From the NCBI GenBank assembly GCA_036971715.1, contig JAVHJL010000010.1, positions 1,488,001-1,552,000 of the forward strand: 64,000 bases of DNA, in the 5' to 3' direction. The stretch comes from Arthrobotrys musiformis. Lineage: Eukaryota > Ascomycota > Orbiliomycetes > Orbiliales > Orbiliaceae. The notes below the pieces were generated by a model. The model saw only the letters and a list, made by a program, of their open reading frames with translations. It was not told the DNA's origin and ran no database searches. A program made the translations under genes and the position numbers. How positions within the stretch are numbered: the stretch's first letter is position 1; every line of letters starts with the position of its first letter. Positions 35,378 to 46,090 of the stretch are shown piece by piece.

Positions 35378-37265
35378 CGTTTGTGATAATGAAAGTTGTA
35401 AAGAAATTATATATAATAGACCCGTGAAAGTAGTTAATGAAGCCTTCTAGCCTCTCAATGAAAGGGCAGCGTAAACTAGGGACCAGATAGAGATGAATAA
35501 TAATTAAGTCTCAAAGGGAAAAAAAATGAAAATATAAACGAATGAATATCCTACTCCAGTGCCAACCAAAAAAGCGACCGACTATATAAGTTAATCTTGC
35601 CCGAAACGAAACGAAGAGAGAAAAAACGAAAAAGACCAAAGACGCTCAGCAGCTTTTATCTTCGAAGCAAGTGTATTTTCCCCTACCCCCCCGTCTGACT
35701 CCGCTTTGAATTTCTCGTACGGGTGTCGAGACCATGCAGTCTGACCCTTCTTTTTCCTCACCTCCTAAGCGCTGCAGCTTCGCCGAGCCGCAGAATCTCA
35801 GAAACCTGAGAGTTTAGGAGATGCGCTTGCAGGGAAAGAATACCGAAAGCTTCTTTCTACCGGGAAGGTAAAATTAGAGTTGCAGGTAATATAGATAAGA
35901 AAAATAGTACCGGCTGTCGCCAAAAGTGGAGGAAAAAAGGTACCGGAAAGTTAAAAAAGTTTTAAGGGACCGATAGAGAGTTTTTCTGGTAGATATATTC
36001 CGGTGGGAAATCCGGTGAGGGAATCGGGGTTGAGGTACCGAAAGTTTATACAGTCACCATATAAAAGGTTTATAAATTTACGAGCGGGCAAAACCGGTCT
36101 CCAGTATAGTCCACATATTATAGTAGAGTGTCATATTGGGGGGGTCTGAGGCTAGGCACATTTGCCCGCAACTGGTATCCCACCGCGCCTACGTAGTATG
36201 CCATATGCACGCCAGCGCAACCAGATAGCACAGCACCAGGAGAGAATGACACAACGATCTCTGCCACCCTCCTCCTCCCCCCTTGAAATTTCTCCCCCAA
36301 GGGAAAAAAGATTAGTTCAGCCGTAAGGTGTTAATGCCTGGCAAGCCAATTGACGGCAAAGGAAAAAAAAGATTGACCGTTTACCTCTAAAAAGAAACTG
36401 GAATGCTTCGCTTCGTAGGTAAACGAAACATGAGCAGGGGAGCGGCTGCGAATCCTACCCACCCAAATCAATATGCATGTAATTGCCATCACTTTCCATC
36501 AATTGGGAACCTAGACACGGATTCAAGCAGGTCTTCGGAGTACCTTCTACAATTGCAAGTTCTGGTATCGTCATAAAATCTAAAATCCAAATAACAATAA
36601 AAAGGTATACCTGCCTGACGCTCGAAGCTTCCTTGGCCTTGAACATATGAAGCAGGCATATCGCTGACCCCCACCCAAAAAAAGGTTTCTACAAAATTTA
36701 AAATCCCACAGGACCGGAACGAAAAGGCGAAGCCCAACCGTTCGGAAAAACTTAAAACATTAAAGTCTCGTCCGATTCTCATTCCCTATGTACATATGTT
36801 CGGGGACCCTTCAGCTGTGCCGTAAGCAATTTTATTCTTAATTCCTGCGATCCCTACTATTAATACATCATAAGTGGCGTCCCTCCAGCGGCCCCCAGAT
36901 CCAAAGGCAAGCAAAAGGGCCTCAAGGGCGTTGTCAATGTTGGGATTTCGTGATTTCCATGGCGGTTGTTTTGGGTCTAGTCTGCTGCTCCTCCTTCGCC
37001 AATTGCAAGCTTGGCTTTCCCAACTCCTCCTCGAGGCCTCGTATAAAAGCCCTCAAAAAAACATCGGATAGGTGAATAAAACAAAATCGAAAGTTAAGGG
37101 TTTGGCGGTATTATATTAATAATACCATTCATCCGTAAGATCATCGATTATCAAAATGCCATGTCGGCATGTCACTGTTTCCAAAACCGACATATCGACA
37201 CCTTCAATTTCAGATAAGGCGGCCGTTTGTACTACTAATCCCCCCGGTTCGAGAATGGTTCCACG

Positions 37266-37284
37266 TTTTTTTTTTTTTTTTTTT
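37266..37284 (+). repeat. poly(T) homopolymer, 19 bases
   Basis: Uninterrupted run of 19 T, equivalent to a poly(A) tract on the other strand. No flanking duplication recognised. Confidence 0.8.
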
Positions 37285-37828
37285 GGGTCGGCCCACCCAG
37301 TTTTCTTATCGAAACGAAAGCAGTATGCTAGGAATAGGAAACAAGAAACAGACCACTTGCAGCATGCGGATGTAACCTGCACCCTGCAGTCGCAGAACTT
37401 GGACAACAAAAAACATCAGTCCAAATTAAGCGACAGCACCAACTATATCAACTTGCCCTCCGGCCGGCCAGCATGGCTTTGGTTTGCGGCCACTACAGAG
37501 CTTTCTAAATAGCGCCAGCTTGACTGTGTAACTGAATTAACCGGATTATAAAATATACCTGAACGAAAACTTCGGATCACATTTGCATTCCCACCGTCCA
37601 TTGGAAGCTATTACAGGACGTCAACTCCTTCGACGGTTGCTACCGCAGAAGTAATACACCCATTATACCCCAGCGATTAGTTATCGCCATATATTTTATC
37701 TCGTAAACCAAATACTGTTGCGGTTGCATACATTGGCCGCTGCTTGGCTGTAAAAAGATTTCCTTCCAAGAGAAGCTCAAAACCGACAGCCTCGACTTCA
37801 CGCTCCAAGGGCCTGGAACATCCATTTC

Positions 37829-37844
37829 GGATGGATATCCATCC
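37829..37844. repeat. 16-bp perfect palindrome
   Basis: GGATGGATATCCATCC reads the same on both strands. It lies in non-coding DNA about 0.8 kb beyond the kinase stop codon. It could be a dimeric protein-binding site or chance. Confidence 0.5.
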
Positions 37845-38672
37845 AATTGCAGAGCGCAGTTGTGTATCTTATATCAATATAACACCCAGCCGGCCGTGCG
37901 TATTTCGCAGCTGGCGAGAATTCATATTAATTCCTCGTCCATACGATTTATACCCCTAGAGAGGGAGGACCTCAGGCCCAACCGTCAACGATAAGGGTAA
38001 AAAGATCGGATTCGCGAGAACAAACATTTCACGTGTGGATTCCCTGCAAATACCGTGATTCGGACCATACCACGTAGTACGAGATATTCGAAATGTTGCA
38101 ATCGCATGCATGTCTCAGACCTTGTAAAAACCCGCCTTAGCCACCCCACTCTTTCAATTGACTAAGCCTGCAAGTTTTCCATTGCCCGACTTCACGACCC
38201 GCGGAAGACTTCAATTTTGGGGCCGCGTCTGGTCTGGACTGAACTCTTCGCCTCTTATACGAAATTGTTCCCCATTGGAGATGAGCTGGACGGAAAAGAA
38301 AATTTGGATTAGCTTGTTGGTAGTAATTGTAGTAATAATAATACCTGATTGGTATGTCCATTGTAATAGTCGATCGTAAAGGAAATAAAGGAAAATAACA
38401 GACAATGCCGATAATACAAAAATAGCCATTCCAAACCGTATAGTTAATAAATATGCGCACAAACCCCCATCCCACCTATGTCCATCCACACCCTGCCCCC
38501 ATGGAAAAAAATAGCAAATCGGAAGATAGTAGTATCAAAGCGAGAAAATAAAAAAAAAAGGGGGGGGAAGAGGTAGGGCAATAGCGCCGTAATAAAGTAG
38601 AAAGGAACCGTGAGACGGGGTATGCGTAAAACCAAAGAAAGGGAATCAAGTCAGTGAACGCTTTTCAGCCTC

Positions 38673-41238
38673 CTAAGCTTGAGCGCTGACTACCCCTCCA
38701 CCATCCACGTTTCTCTTCCTCCGACCAATCAGTGTCGCATTATCCAAACTCAACTCAAATCCCGCCTTCTTCCTCCCTCTATTCTGGTGTTGCTGCGATT
38801 GTGGCACCTTGATCGGCTGCGACTTCTTCTGCGCTGCTGCACCGATGGTCGCATTCTTCAGATCTCTTTCCATTCCCTCGAGTTCGTCTGCGGGTGGTGC
38901 GACGACCGCGCCGTGGTTTTCGTCGTACTCGTCCTCCTCCTCCTCGTTTAGCGCCATATTCGCCGCTATGCTGGAAAACCCTCCCTTATGCTTCTTCCTT
39001 TGCTTCGTCTCCTCTTCCATCCTATGCACCGCATATCCGACATCGAACACTTCTCGCAGCGCCAAGTGGCCCGGTGACCTGAAATCCGAGCGCTTTCCAT
39101 TTCTTTCGGCGCCCGGAGCTCCAGGAGTGAACTCGTCCAGGACCATCGGCGAACCATCCTTGTAGTACCCTGATCGACTGATAGCTGGAGTCGCGAGAGG
39201 CGGTGCATCGGCAGCTGGATATGTTTCCTCGTCCGTCTCCCTAATCCATGGATGTTCCATAAACTGTTCTATCGTGTACCTCTTGTCCGGATCAACCGTC
39301 AATAAATGCGATACCAAATCCTGCGCAGACTTCGAGATATCGTCCCACCAGGGTGACAGGAATGTATACTGGCCCCTGGCAACCTTCTCAGTAAGAACGC
39401 TGATACTCTCGTCATAAAACGGCGGGAAACCGCAGAGGAGTGTGTATAGGACGCATCCGAGCGCCCACATGTCGACGGACTTGGAGTATCTCTCATCTTT
39501 GACGATTTCTGGGGCAGTGTAGCCCACGGTGCCGCAAGGGGTCATAGTGACGGAATCCCAGACAACTTTAGATAAGCCAAAATCGGCGATCTTGATGCGC
39601 CCGATCCCACCAGCACCGATTCCAGGAACGAATTCGCCCTCGTCGACCTTGTCTTCATCGTTGGGATTCTTCGGTTTCGGGTTCTTAGTTGGAACGAAGG
39701 GGATAGGTTCGAAGAGTAAGTTCTCGGGTTTAATGTCGCTGTCCCACGATGACGTCAGTTAGCCTCTTATTCTCAAACTCAAAAACGTGGTTTCGCGTCT
39801 CGCTTACCGATGAACAACGCCTTTCTCCTCGTGGAGATACTTCAGCGCCTCGGCGACTTGCTTGATGACGTGCCGACTAAGTCTCTCCGAGAAATATGTG
39901 AGTCTCACAATCTGGTGGAAGAGTTCGCCGCCTGTGCACAATTCTAGGATGATGTAATAGTATTGTTTCGACTCCGAAAACGATATCAATTTGACAATAT
40001 TTGGATGGTTTAGCTGTCGCATAATCTGGACTTCTTTGAGTATATTCGCTCGCTACATTGGTTTCTCAAGTTAGCAATAAAGGCTGTCGACAAAACATGA
40101 TGTTGTTCGGAGGAGTGGTACAGCGATCTAGCGGTTGGGATGGGGAGATTCGCAGAAAAACAAAACAGCAAATTCCACTCCTCCTCAAAATCGAAAAGGT
40201 TGTATAAAACAAAGGAAATACATGAACAAATATGCCGCACCTCAACGGTTTTTGGAATTTTCTTGAAGTCCGGATGCATGTGATTAGCGCCCTACAGTTG
40301 TCGAAAACGAAAGAGGTTGCTGTTATTAAATGTCCCCCAAGAAGTAGATGGTAACTCGAAAGAAAGCAAGGGGCTCGTTCCGGTGCCCCAATTATCGGAT
40401 GGCCAGGATCGAGCTTCTATTGGTGTCCGTCGAGCCGTCGGTCCTTGGAGAGAGAACGGGTACCGGGGTCGGGCAGTAGGATAGTAGGGGCATCAGGCCG
40501 CATCGGACAGAGAAGTTCACGTATAGAAATCACTTTTCACTGCGGTGTATCTGTTGTGTTCCCATGGCAAGGATGCGACGGGGAAAGATGTCGAAAGAAA
40601 GTTGTTGGAGCTCTCTGTCCGATCTCTTCCAAGGTCCCGTGTAAAATAATCCGACTCCCACTTCGGGCGGAATATCGAGTATCGTGTGAATTTGCTAGAT
40701 GGTTTGATGGGCTCCAAATAATGGTGGGGGCGCAGAACGCAACAGAGGAAGGGTATCTCACCTGACTTGAGCTAAGTTCATACTTTCTTACAACCTTGAT
40801 AGCAACCTCCCCTAGCTCCCCTGTCGAGTCCTTTGCCCGATAGACGTTGCTGAAGGCACCATCTCCCATCTTAGATATCAGGGTCCATCGTTCGAGACCA
40901 GGGTATCGCGGCAGTCTGCCTCTGTTTTCTCGTTCTTCGGCAACTATACGAGCGACAGCAGCATCTCGGTCCTCATCTTCAAGACGTTGCTGTTCTGCCT
41001 GTTTCTGGGCAGCTTGGTGTTCCACCTGGGCAGCAAGGTTGGCCTGAGCACCTCCACCGCCAACGGTGAAGTCGCCTGCCCTATCATCATGCTGTTTCGG
41101 CTGCTGGCCGTATGCGGGTTCGGTTACGGCATGGGCGTGTGCATGGGTGCTTGCAGTTGTGGCTGGAGCAGGACCCGGGTCTCGAGCTTGTTTGCCATGC
41201 CGGATGAAGTTTTTGAGGTTCTGGACGTGCGAAGACAT
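38673..41238 (-). CDS. CAMK-type serine/threonine protein kinase
   Basis: Four exons, 41238-40762, 40291-40241, 40052-39808 and 39738-38673, give 612 residues. Introns are 470, 188 and 69 bp. The kinase domain spans about 116-423: glycine loop GDGAFSNVY, catalytic lysine in VAIK (K148), HRDIKPEN created across intron 3 (D259), DFG in KIADFGLSK, activation-loop TMTPCGTVGYTAPE (323-335) and a final HPWI. The N-terminus is His/Ala- and Gln-rich and disordered. The C-terminal 190 residues are polar, with a basic end (GRRKRN). The sequence resembles fungal RCK/Srk1-like kinases acting downstream of stress MAP kinases; that role is inferred from family. The 17-residue second exon (FKKIPKTVE at its end) inserts between the lysine strand and helix C. 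Confidence 0.93.
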
Positions 41239-43314
41239 GATGATCTAGTTTAGTATTTCTCTTGAACGCGCCAGTACAAGGCAAGAGACGAAAGAGCAAA
41301 GGGAAAACTAAGTTCGAGATGTTGAGGGAAGGAAGATAGGTTTCGGGTAGGGTGTTGCGGGAAAAGCGAGCAGTTAATGAAGGAACTATGACGTTGGCAG
41401 AACACAATAAACGGGCCGTAAAACAGACGTGCTGTGGAGAACAGGTGGAATCCCCTCCAAAAAAGGATAGAAATCGAAATATCCTGTGGAATGGAACCCC
41501 AATGCACAGCTAGCAGACGTTCAAGACAAGAAAATAACGAGAAAACAGAATCAAGGAATGTTCAATATAAAGCTCGAAACCGGCAATGGCACTGGCACTG
41601 CCGGATAGATCAAGAGATGTTGCCAGAACAGGGTGCAGCGGAGACTAAGCCCGATTAAAGGGAAGCAAGGAAAAAAAAAAAAGAGAGAGAGAGAGCAAGG
41701 CAGCTAAGCTGAAAGATCTTTAGCTTGAGCCAAATATGCGTGATACACTGCAGCGAATAGACTGGTGCCTGTCACTGTCAAGAAGTAAGTAATCAGGCTT
41801 CGGCTTTAGCAGGCCCAGATAGTCGTAGCTGATGTCTCCCGTCTGCTTAGCAAGCTTAAGCCATTTATGCAGCGTAATATGGTTTTTGGCAAGGTATGTA
41901 ATCGAGAGTGCAAGAGGTCCTCGGTATGGAACCAAACAAGAAAGAGACTTGGATGGGCGCGAATTTTGCAGCGTCGAAGGGTAGGACATCGAGGTAGCAC
42001 ATGTACCCTTGGGGCCAGGCATATGTGCAATGACGTCCTAGCGGCTGTTTAGAGACTCAACTAGCCAACGAGAAACCAGCGTCGCTGACCAGGGTTCGAG
42101 GCATGGCTTTCGCTACCATGAGGGGTCCTTCCTTTCATTCAAGTCAGCAGCACCATGAAAAATTACAGGCAGGCAGACTGCATTTTCCAGCCACAGATGT
42201 CTAGGGAGCTGTTGGCTATAAATTTTGGTTGCAGTTAAAACCTGCAGCAGAACTAGGGCCAAATCGATCAAAAAATCTTTCTTCGTGCAAAGAATGGCGA
42301 GCGAAGAAAAAAAAGGAAAGATGGAGAGGGAGAGATAAAAAAGTGGATTCCTCGGAGCATTCCAATCCGCTTTCAGCTGCAAGATCCATGTGCCAATTCT
42401 TTGTTTTTCCTACCTTCATCGATGCATGAAAAAAAAAAAGAGAACAATAGAATGGAATTGTGGGGCAGCCAAAGTCCTAAGAAGAAGTCCGGAGAAAATG
42501 ACAAAAAGAGGACCTATAGGACCACGGACAGGCCGACAGAACCCCAGTAGGTGGTGGCTTGCGTGCAGATATATGCGGATGAATTGTGTAGATATGAAAG
42601 ACACACATATGTATATACGAATGCATGCAGGCAAGAGTGAATGAATGGCAAATGCAAGTACTGACCTCAATCATTGGCATCGTGAAAGATGGTGATGATA
42701 GTAAAAATAATAAGAATAATAATAATGAATAGAGACCGGGGGATTGGTTAGTTCAACGGGACTGTCTGGTTGTGTATGCCTGTTTCACAGATTATGGGTG
42801 CAGTGCAGGAACTCGTTTATCGCGTATTCGAACAGGCCCGGGATCGTGGGGAAACTTTGTATTCGTCGGCGGACGGTGAATAAATAATAATGACAGCAGA
42901 CGAGAGGGGAAAAAAAAACGAAGGTGCTTTGATCTCCGGCAAGCTTCGGCAGGGAAGGAAGAAGGTAAGAAGGAAGGAAGATGAAGAAGGATCGAAGCAA
43001 GAATATAATATTGATCGATAAAGCAGAGCAGCCGTAAGAAGGCAGACCGGTGACTTGTAGAGAGACAAGCGTACGTAACGTCAAGCAAAGTAACGCAAGG
43101 TCATTAACGTAACGTAGCTTTGGAGCCTGCACGAGCCGGGTTGGTGAGGGTGAAGCTGGAGCAAATCCAAGGAAGGACGGTGATTGTGGATGATGATAGA
43201 GGTAGCTCGATCGATGGATCAAGGCGGAGGTTGAAAGGATGAGAGGAAGAAGAGGAAGAAGAAGTAAGCAGTTATCCCACTGGTGGTACTACTAGGTCGT
43301 CGCGACTGCTAGTT

Positions 43315-43336
43315 GGTGGTGGTGGTGGTGGTGGTG
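43315..43336 (+). repeat. (GGT)7 microsatellite
   Basis: Seven uninterrupted GGT units plus one G in non-coding DNA. Likely length-variable. Confidence 0.8.
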
Positions 43337-45541
43337 TAATGGCCGGGCTGGGACCGAAAGAAGGACGGGACGGAAACCAGTTTATGACGACGCTAGTTCA
43401 GCTAGCTTGTAAACCAAGTCCTACATCAGTTAACATTCGATTCGAATTCATGAACCTTGGTATTAATTACGGGCGAGTCAGAGCAGACCGTTCGCGGCAG
43501 CAGCGGCTGGGAGGGATTGTTGATGATGCCGGTAAAGGAAGCTTGATGTGCGCTGTTATGACGGCGTGATGATGGAAACCTGAGGTTGTTTTTCTGTGAC
43601 CTGAGCTGTGGCAATTGCAAAGGCTGAGCCTGTCGATGATGTCAAAGCTCCGCCAATTCCTGCCAGCTGCCCTTGATCAGGAAGACCAAAACTCAATCCA
43701 CGCGAACTGAACCCAGACGGCATAGTTCGTACTCTCGATCCGAAACACGGCTGGATTACTAATATCTCTTCAATCGATCTAACCTTTATCCCTGCGCGAA
43801 CTCTCGATGCAATCAATTTACCTTTCATCTTTCTGCATGATATCGGGCAGATGGACGAGGTTGGCGGATGTCCAACACGGTCCCCAACACATGGCCTGGA
43901 ATCTGCACGTAATGGCCCCACATGGGCTCTAAACGAGGCTCTAGATCTCGATGCTCTTCTACAAACCGACCTTTACCAACAGAAGCACCCAATATCATAG
44001 AATACACCCAAGCAGGGCCGATTACTATATAATAGCCTTTATCTCGAACCTAACAGCCTGTGAATTCAACTATGTAAGGTAACAAAGTCCTAGCTGGCTG
44101 GGACTCAGTTTAATATTAATTACGACGAGACCAACAAGCCCCACCGCAGACCAGAACTGATATCTGATACTAATGTGATATTGCGTGTATAAAATATGCC
44201 CAAAAACTCAAACTCAACCTTCATTCATCGTTTACAGTTCAATGTTTCCTTGAGAAATTTATACTTTGAATCAATTTAAAAGCGGTTCCCGCGTGTCTTC
44301 CCGCAGTCTGTTCAGCCATGTGGCATGTGGCGTTCAGTCCGGTCCCCACGACCTCCACGATCAAGCAGTCCACGAGGCGTGAGATCCACTGATACTCCCT
44401 GACCAGCACTGTGGGTACCATATGCATTTACAGGCATACAGGCCGCGGTTCGGACTCTCGCCTAATACAATGGTTGTATGCATGCGGGGTTATGCTTTCT
44501 CATTTCATTTTACTGTTTTGCTGGGTTTCCAGGTCGATTAAATTAATTTCAGACAGCTCAAGCCGCCCCCTTTCGATCCCCCAACCCCAATCCCCCAATC
44601 CCCCAAAGCCCTTTTAGCTTTGCGTAGTAGATTCGTCTTATCTACTCTATCGAATATTTATCTATCGTTCTACCAAATCTGAGCATTTGAAAACGAATCC
44701 GTGAGCGAGGCGATGTTGAAAGCCGTCGCAGAGTAAAACATTCAGATGCCTCTCCAAAACTCCAACAACTTACCAGCCAAAATTCCAACAAACCAGACCT
44801 CTTCGAGAAGGTGCCGGAACTGGTCCACCCTCAAACGGCTACTCCTACTCCGCCATGTCGTATCAGAACGGCTGCCCCGAGAGTCCCGAGGCTCTTGCGG
44901 TTGCCCAATTCGGTTGGTGTAATTATAGTATATATAGAAACCTCGAGGGTTCCCGATCCCGTGCTGGCATGCTGGAGTTGACATTTGTCGACTCTCCTCA
45001 AATTGTTTACAATACGTACCGTATCCCCTATATATATACACACAGTATTACACGGCTATGAACTAAATATACATACTCATATTCTATCTTTCTATTAATT
45101 CTATGGCAGATAAGTCTCCGCCACAAAATGGGAAATAAAAATACGCATATATTGCCTGTTTTATATCACACCCCGAAGTCGTAGAAAGGGGAAAGAGGGG
45201 GATCGCGTAGCCACATTATCATATCAGATCTCCTCCTCGCATTTACGAATCTAAGAAATTTACTAAAAGTGGCTGTGGTCCCCGACGTTGCAACAGCTGC
45301 AGAAGTAGTTCTTTACACCTTCTCGAAACGGGGAAGAAGTACCCCGTCTAGAATACCATCACAGATAAAAAAGTATAAGCTCGGTTCGCACCTTGACAGG
45401 TCGGATGTCTCAAAAATTACATTGGAGGCTAAGCTATGTTGTCTTTAAATGACCGAATACATCATTCACCTCTCAATATTTGATTATGATTAAGGACAAA
45501 ATCTTTGAAACACCACGAAATTGATATCGTGAGGATGTGGA

Positions 45542-45549
45542 TATAAATA
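45542..45549 (+). promoter_or_regulatory. TATA box (TATAAATA)
   Basis: A consensus TATA box 104 bp upstream of the secreted-protein ATG, followed by a pyrimidine-rich stretch (CCCCCTTCTTACTTACTCCC). This arrangement is common at strongly or conditionally expressed fungal genes. Confidence 0.55.
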
Positions 45550-45652
45550 CCGGTGTCCCCCTTCTTACTTACTCCCTCATCCCCTCGCTTTTCAACCCAT
45601 ACACTCCCTCAATTAAAGAACCCACCCTATTCAATCATTTATATAGAAGAAA

Positions 45653-46090
45653 ATGCAGTTCCTCGCCCTCTTCAGCATTCTAGCCCTCGCGGCCTCCACC
45701 TTCGCAGCACCCTATGTCCCCTCAACGACATGTCCTAGGACACCATCCCGCAACTGCGCCTACATCTGTGGTCAAGTCTCAACAGACTCCTGGTCCTGTA
45801 CCGACAAAATCATCTTCCCAGACCCAACGACCGACAACTTTTGCATTCCCTGCAATACAAACACACCCCTAAAACGATCATCCCCATTAAGCTCACGGGC
45901 GACAGATATTGTCATCAAATTGGATACCAAGATTGGCGCGGCAGCGTGTCCAAAGAAAAAAGATCAGGGATGTGCGTTTATTTGTGGCAGGAGAGGGGTG
46001 GATATTTTGTTCTGCGCGAAGAGGGATATTCATTCGAAGACCACGGCGGCGAATAAAGGGGAGGCGGACTGGTGTGTGGCTTGTAGCTGA
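45653..46090 (+). CDS. secreted cysteine-rich protein with two repeats
   Basis: Single-exon gene of 145 residues. A clear signal peptide (MQFLALFSILALAAS) probably ends at about residue 18-19. The mature protein holds two copies of a six-cysteine module: C27, 35, 39, 49, 64, 67 and C99, 107, 111, 121, 141, 144. Spacing is C-x7-C-x3-C-x9-C-x14(19)-C-x2-C. Shared motifs are CP near the start, CAYICG/CAFICG in the middle and a closing CxxC (CIPC, CVAC). A Lys-Arg pair (74-75) in the linker is a potential Kex2 site. Twelve cysteines suggest six disulfides outside the cell. Small secreted cysteine-rich proteins include effectors and antimicrobial peptides; which applies here is unknown. Confidence 0.88.
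   Translation: MQFLALFSILALAASTFAAPYVPSTTCPRTPSRNCAYICGQVSTDSWSCTDKIIFPDPTTDNFCIPCNTNTPLKRSSPLSSRATDIVIKLDTKIGAAACPKKKDQGCAFICGRRGVDILFCAKRDIHSKTTAANKGEADWCVACS

Larger units (their letters stand above)
35378..38672. other. intergenic, 3.3 kb
   Basis: Promoter side of the glycosyltransferase-like gene and 3' side of the kinase. Contains a T19 run and a 16-bp palindrome listed separately. Short frames around 37,156-37,512 translate the T-run and look non-coding. No gene supported. Confidence 0.5.
41239..45652. other. intergenic, 4.4 kb
   Basis: Long region 5' of both the kinase and the secreted-protein gene. It holds an A-run followed by (GA)n at about 41,671-41,695, several purine-rich stretches and a GGT microsatellite. 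Frames up to 145 codons (for example 42,785-43,222 minus and 43,556-43,921 minus) are not convincing. No gene supported. Confidence 0.5.

Noticed and set aside
40445..40765. Plus-strand 106-codon frame opposite the kinase
   Set aside because: It covers the kinase first intron and exon edge on the other strand; no start context or conservation cue supports it.
42785..43222. Minus-strand frames rich in Leu, Phe and Ser
   Set aside because: They are translations of a purine-rich tract (GAAGGAAGG and similar) on the plus strand, a common artefact.
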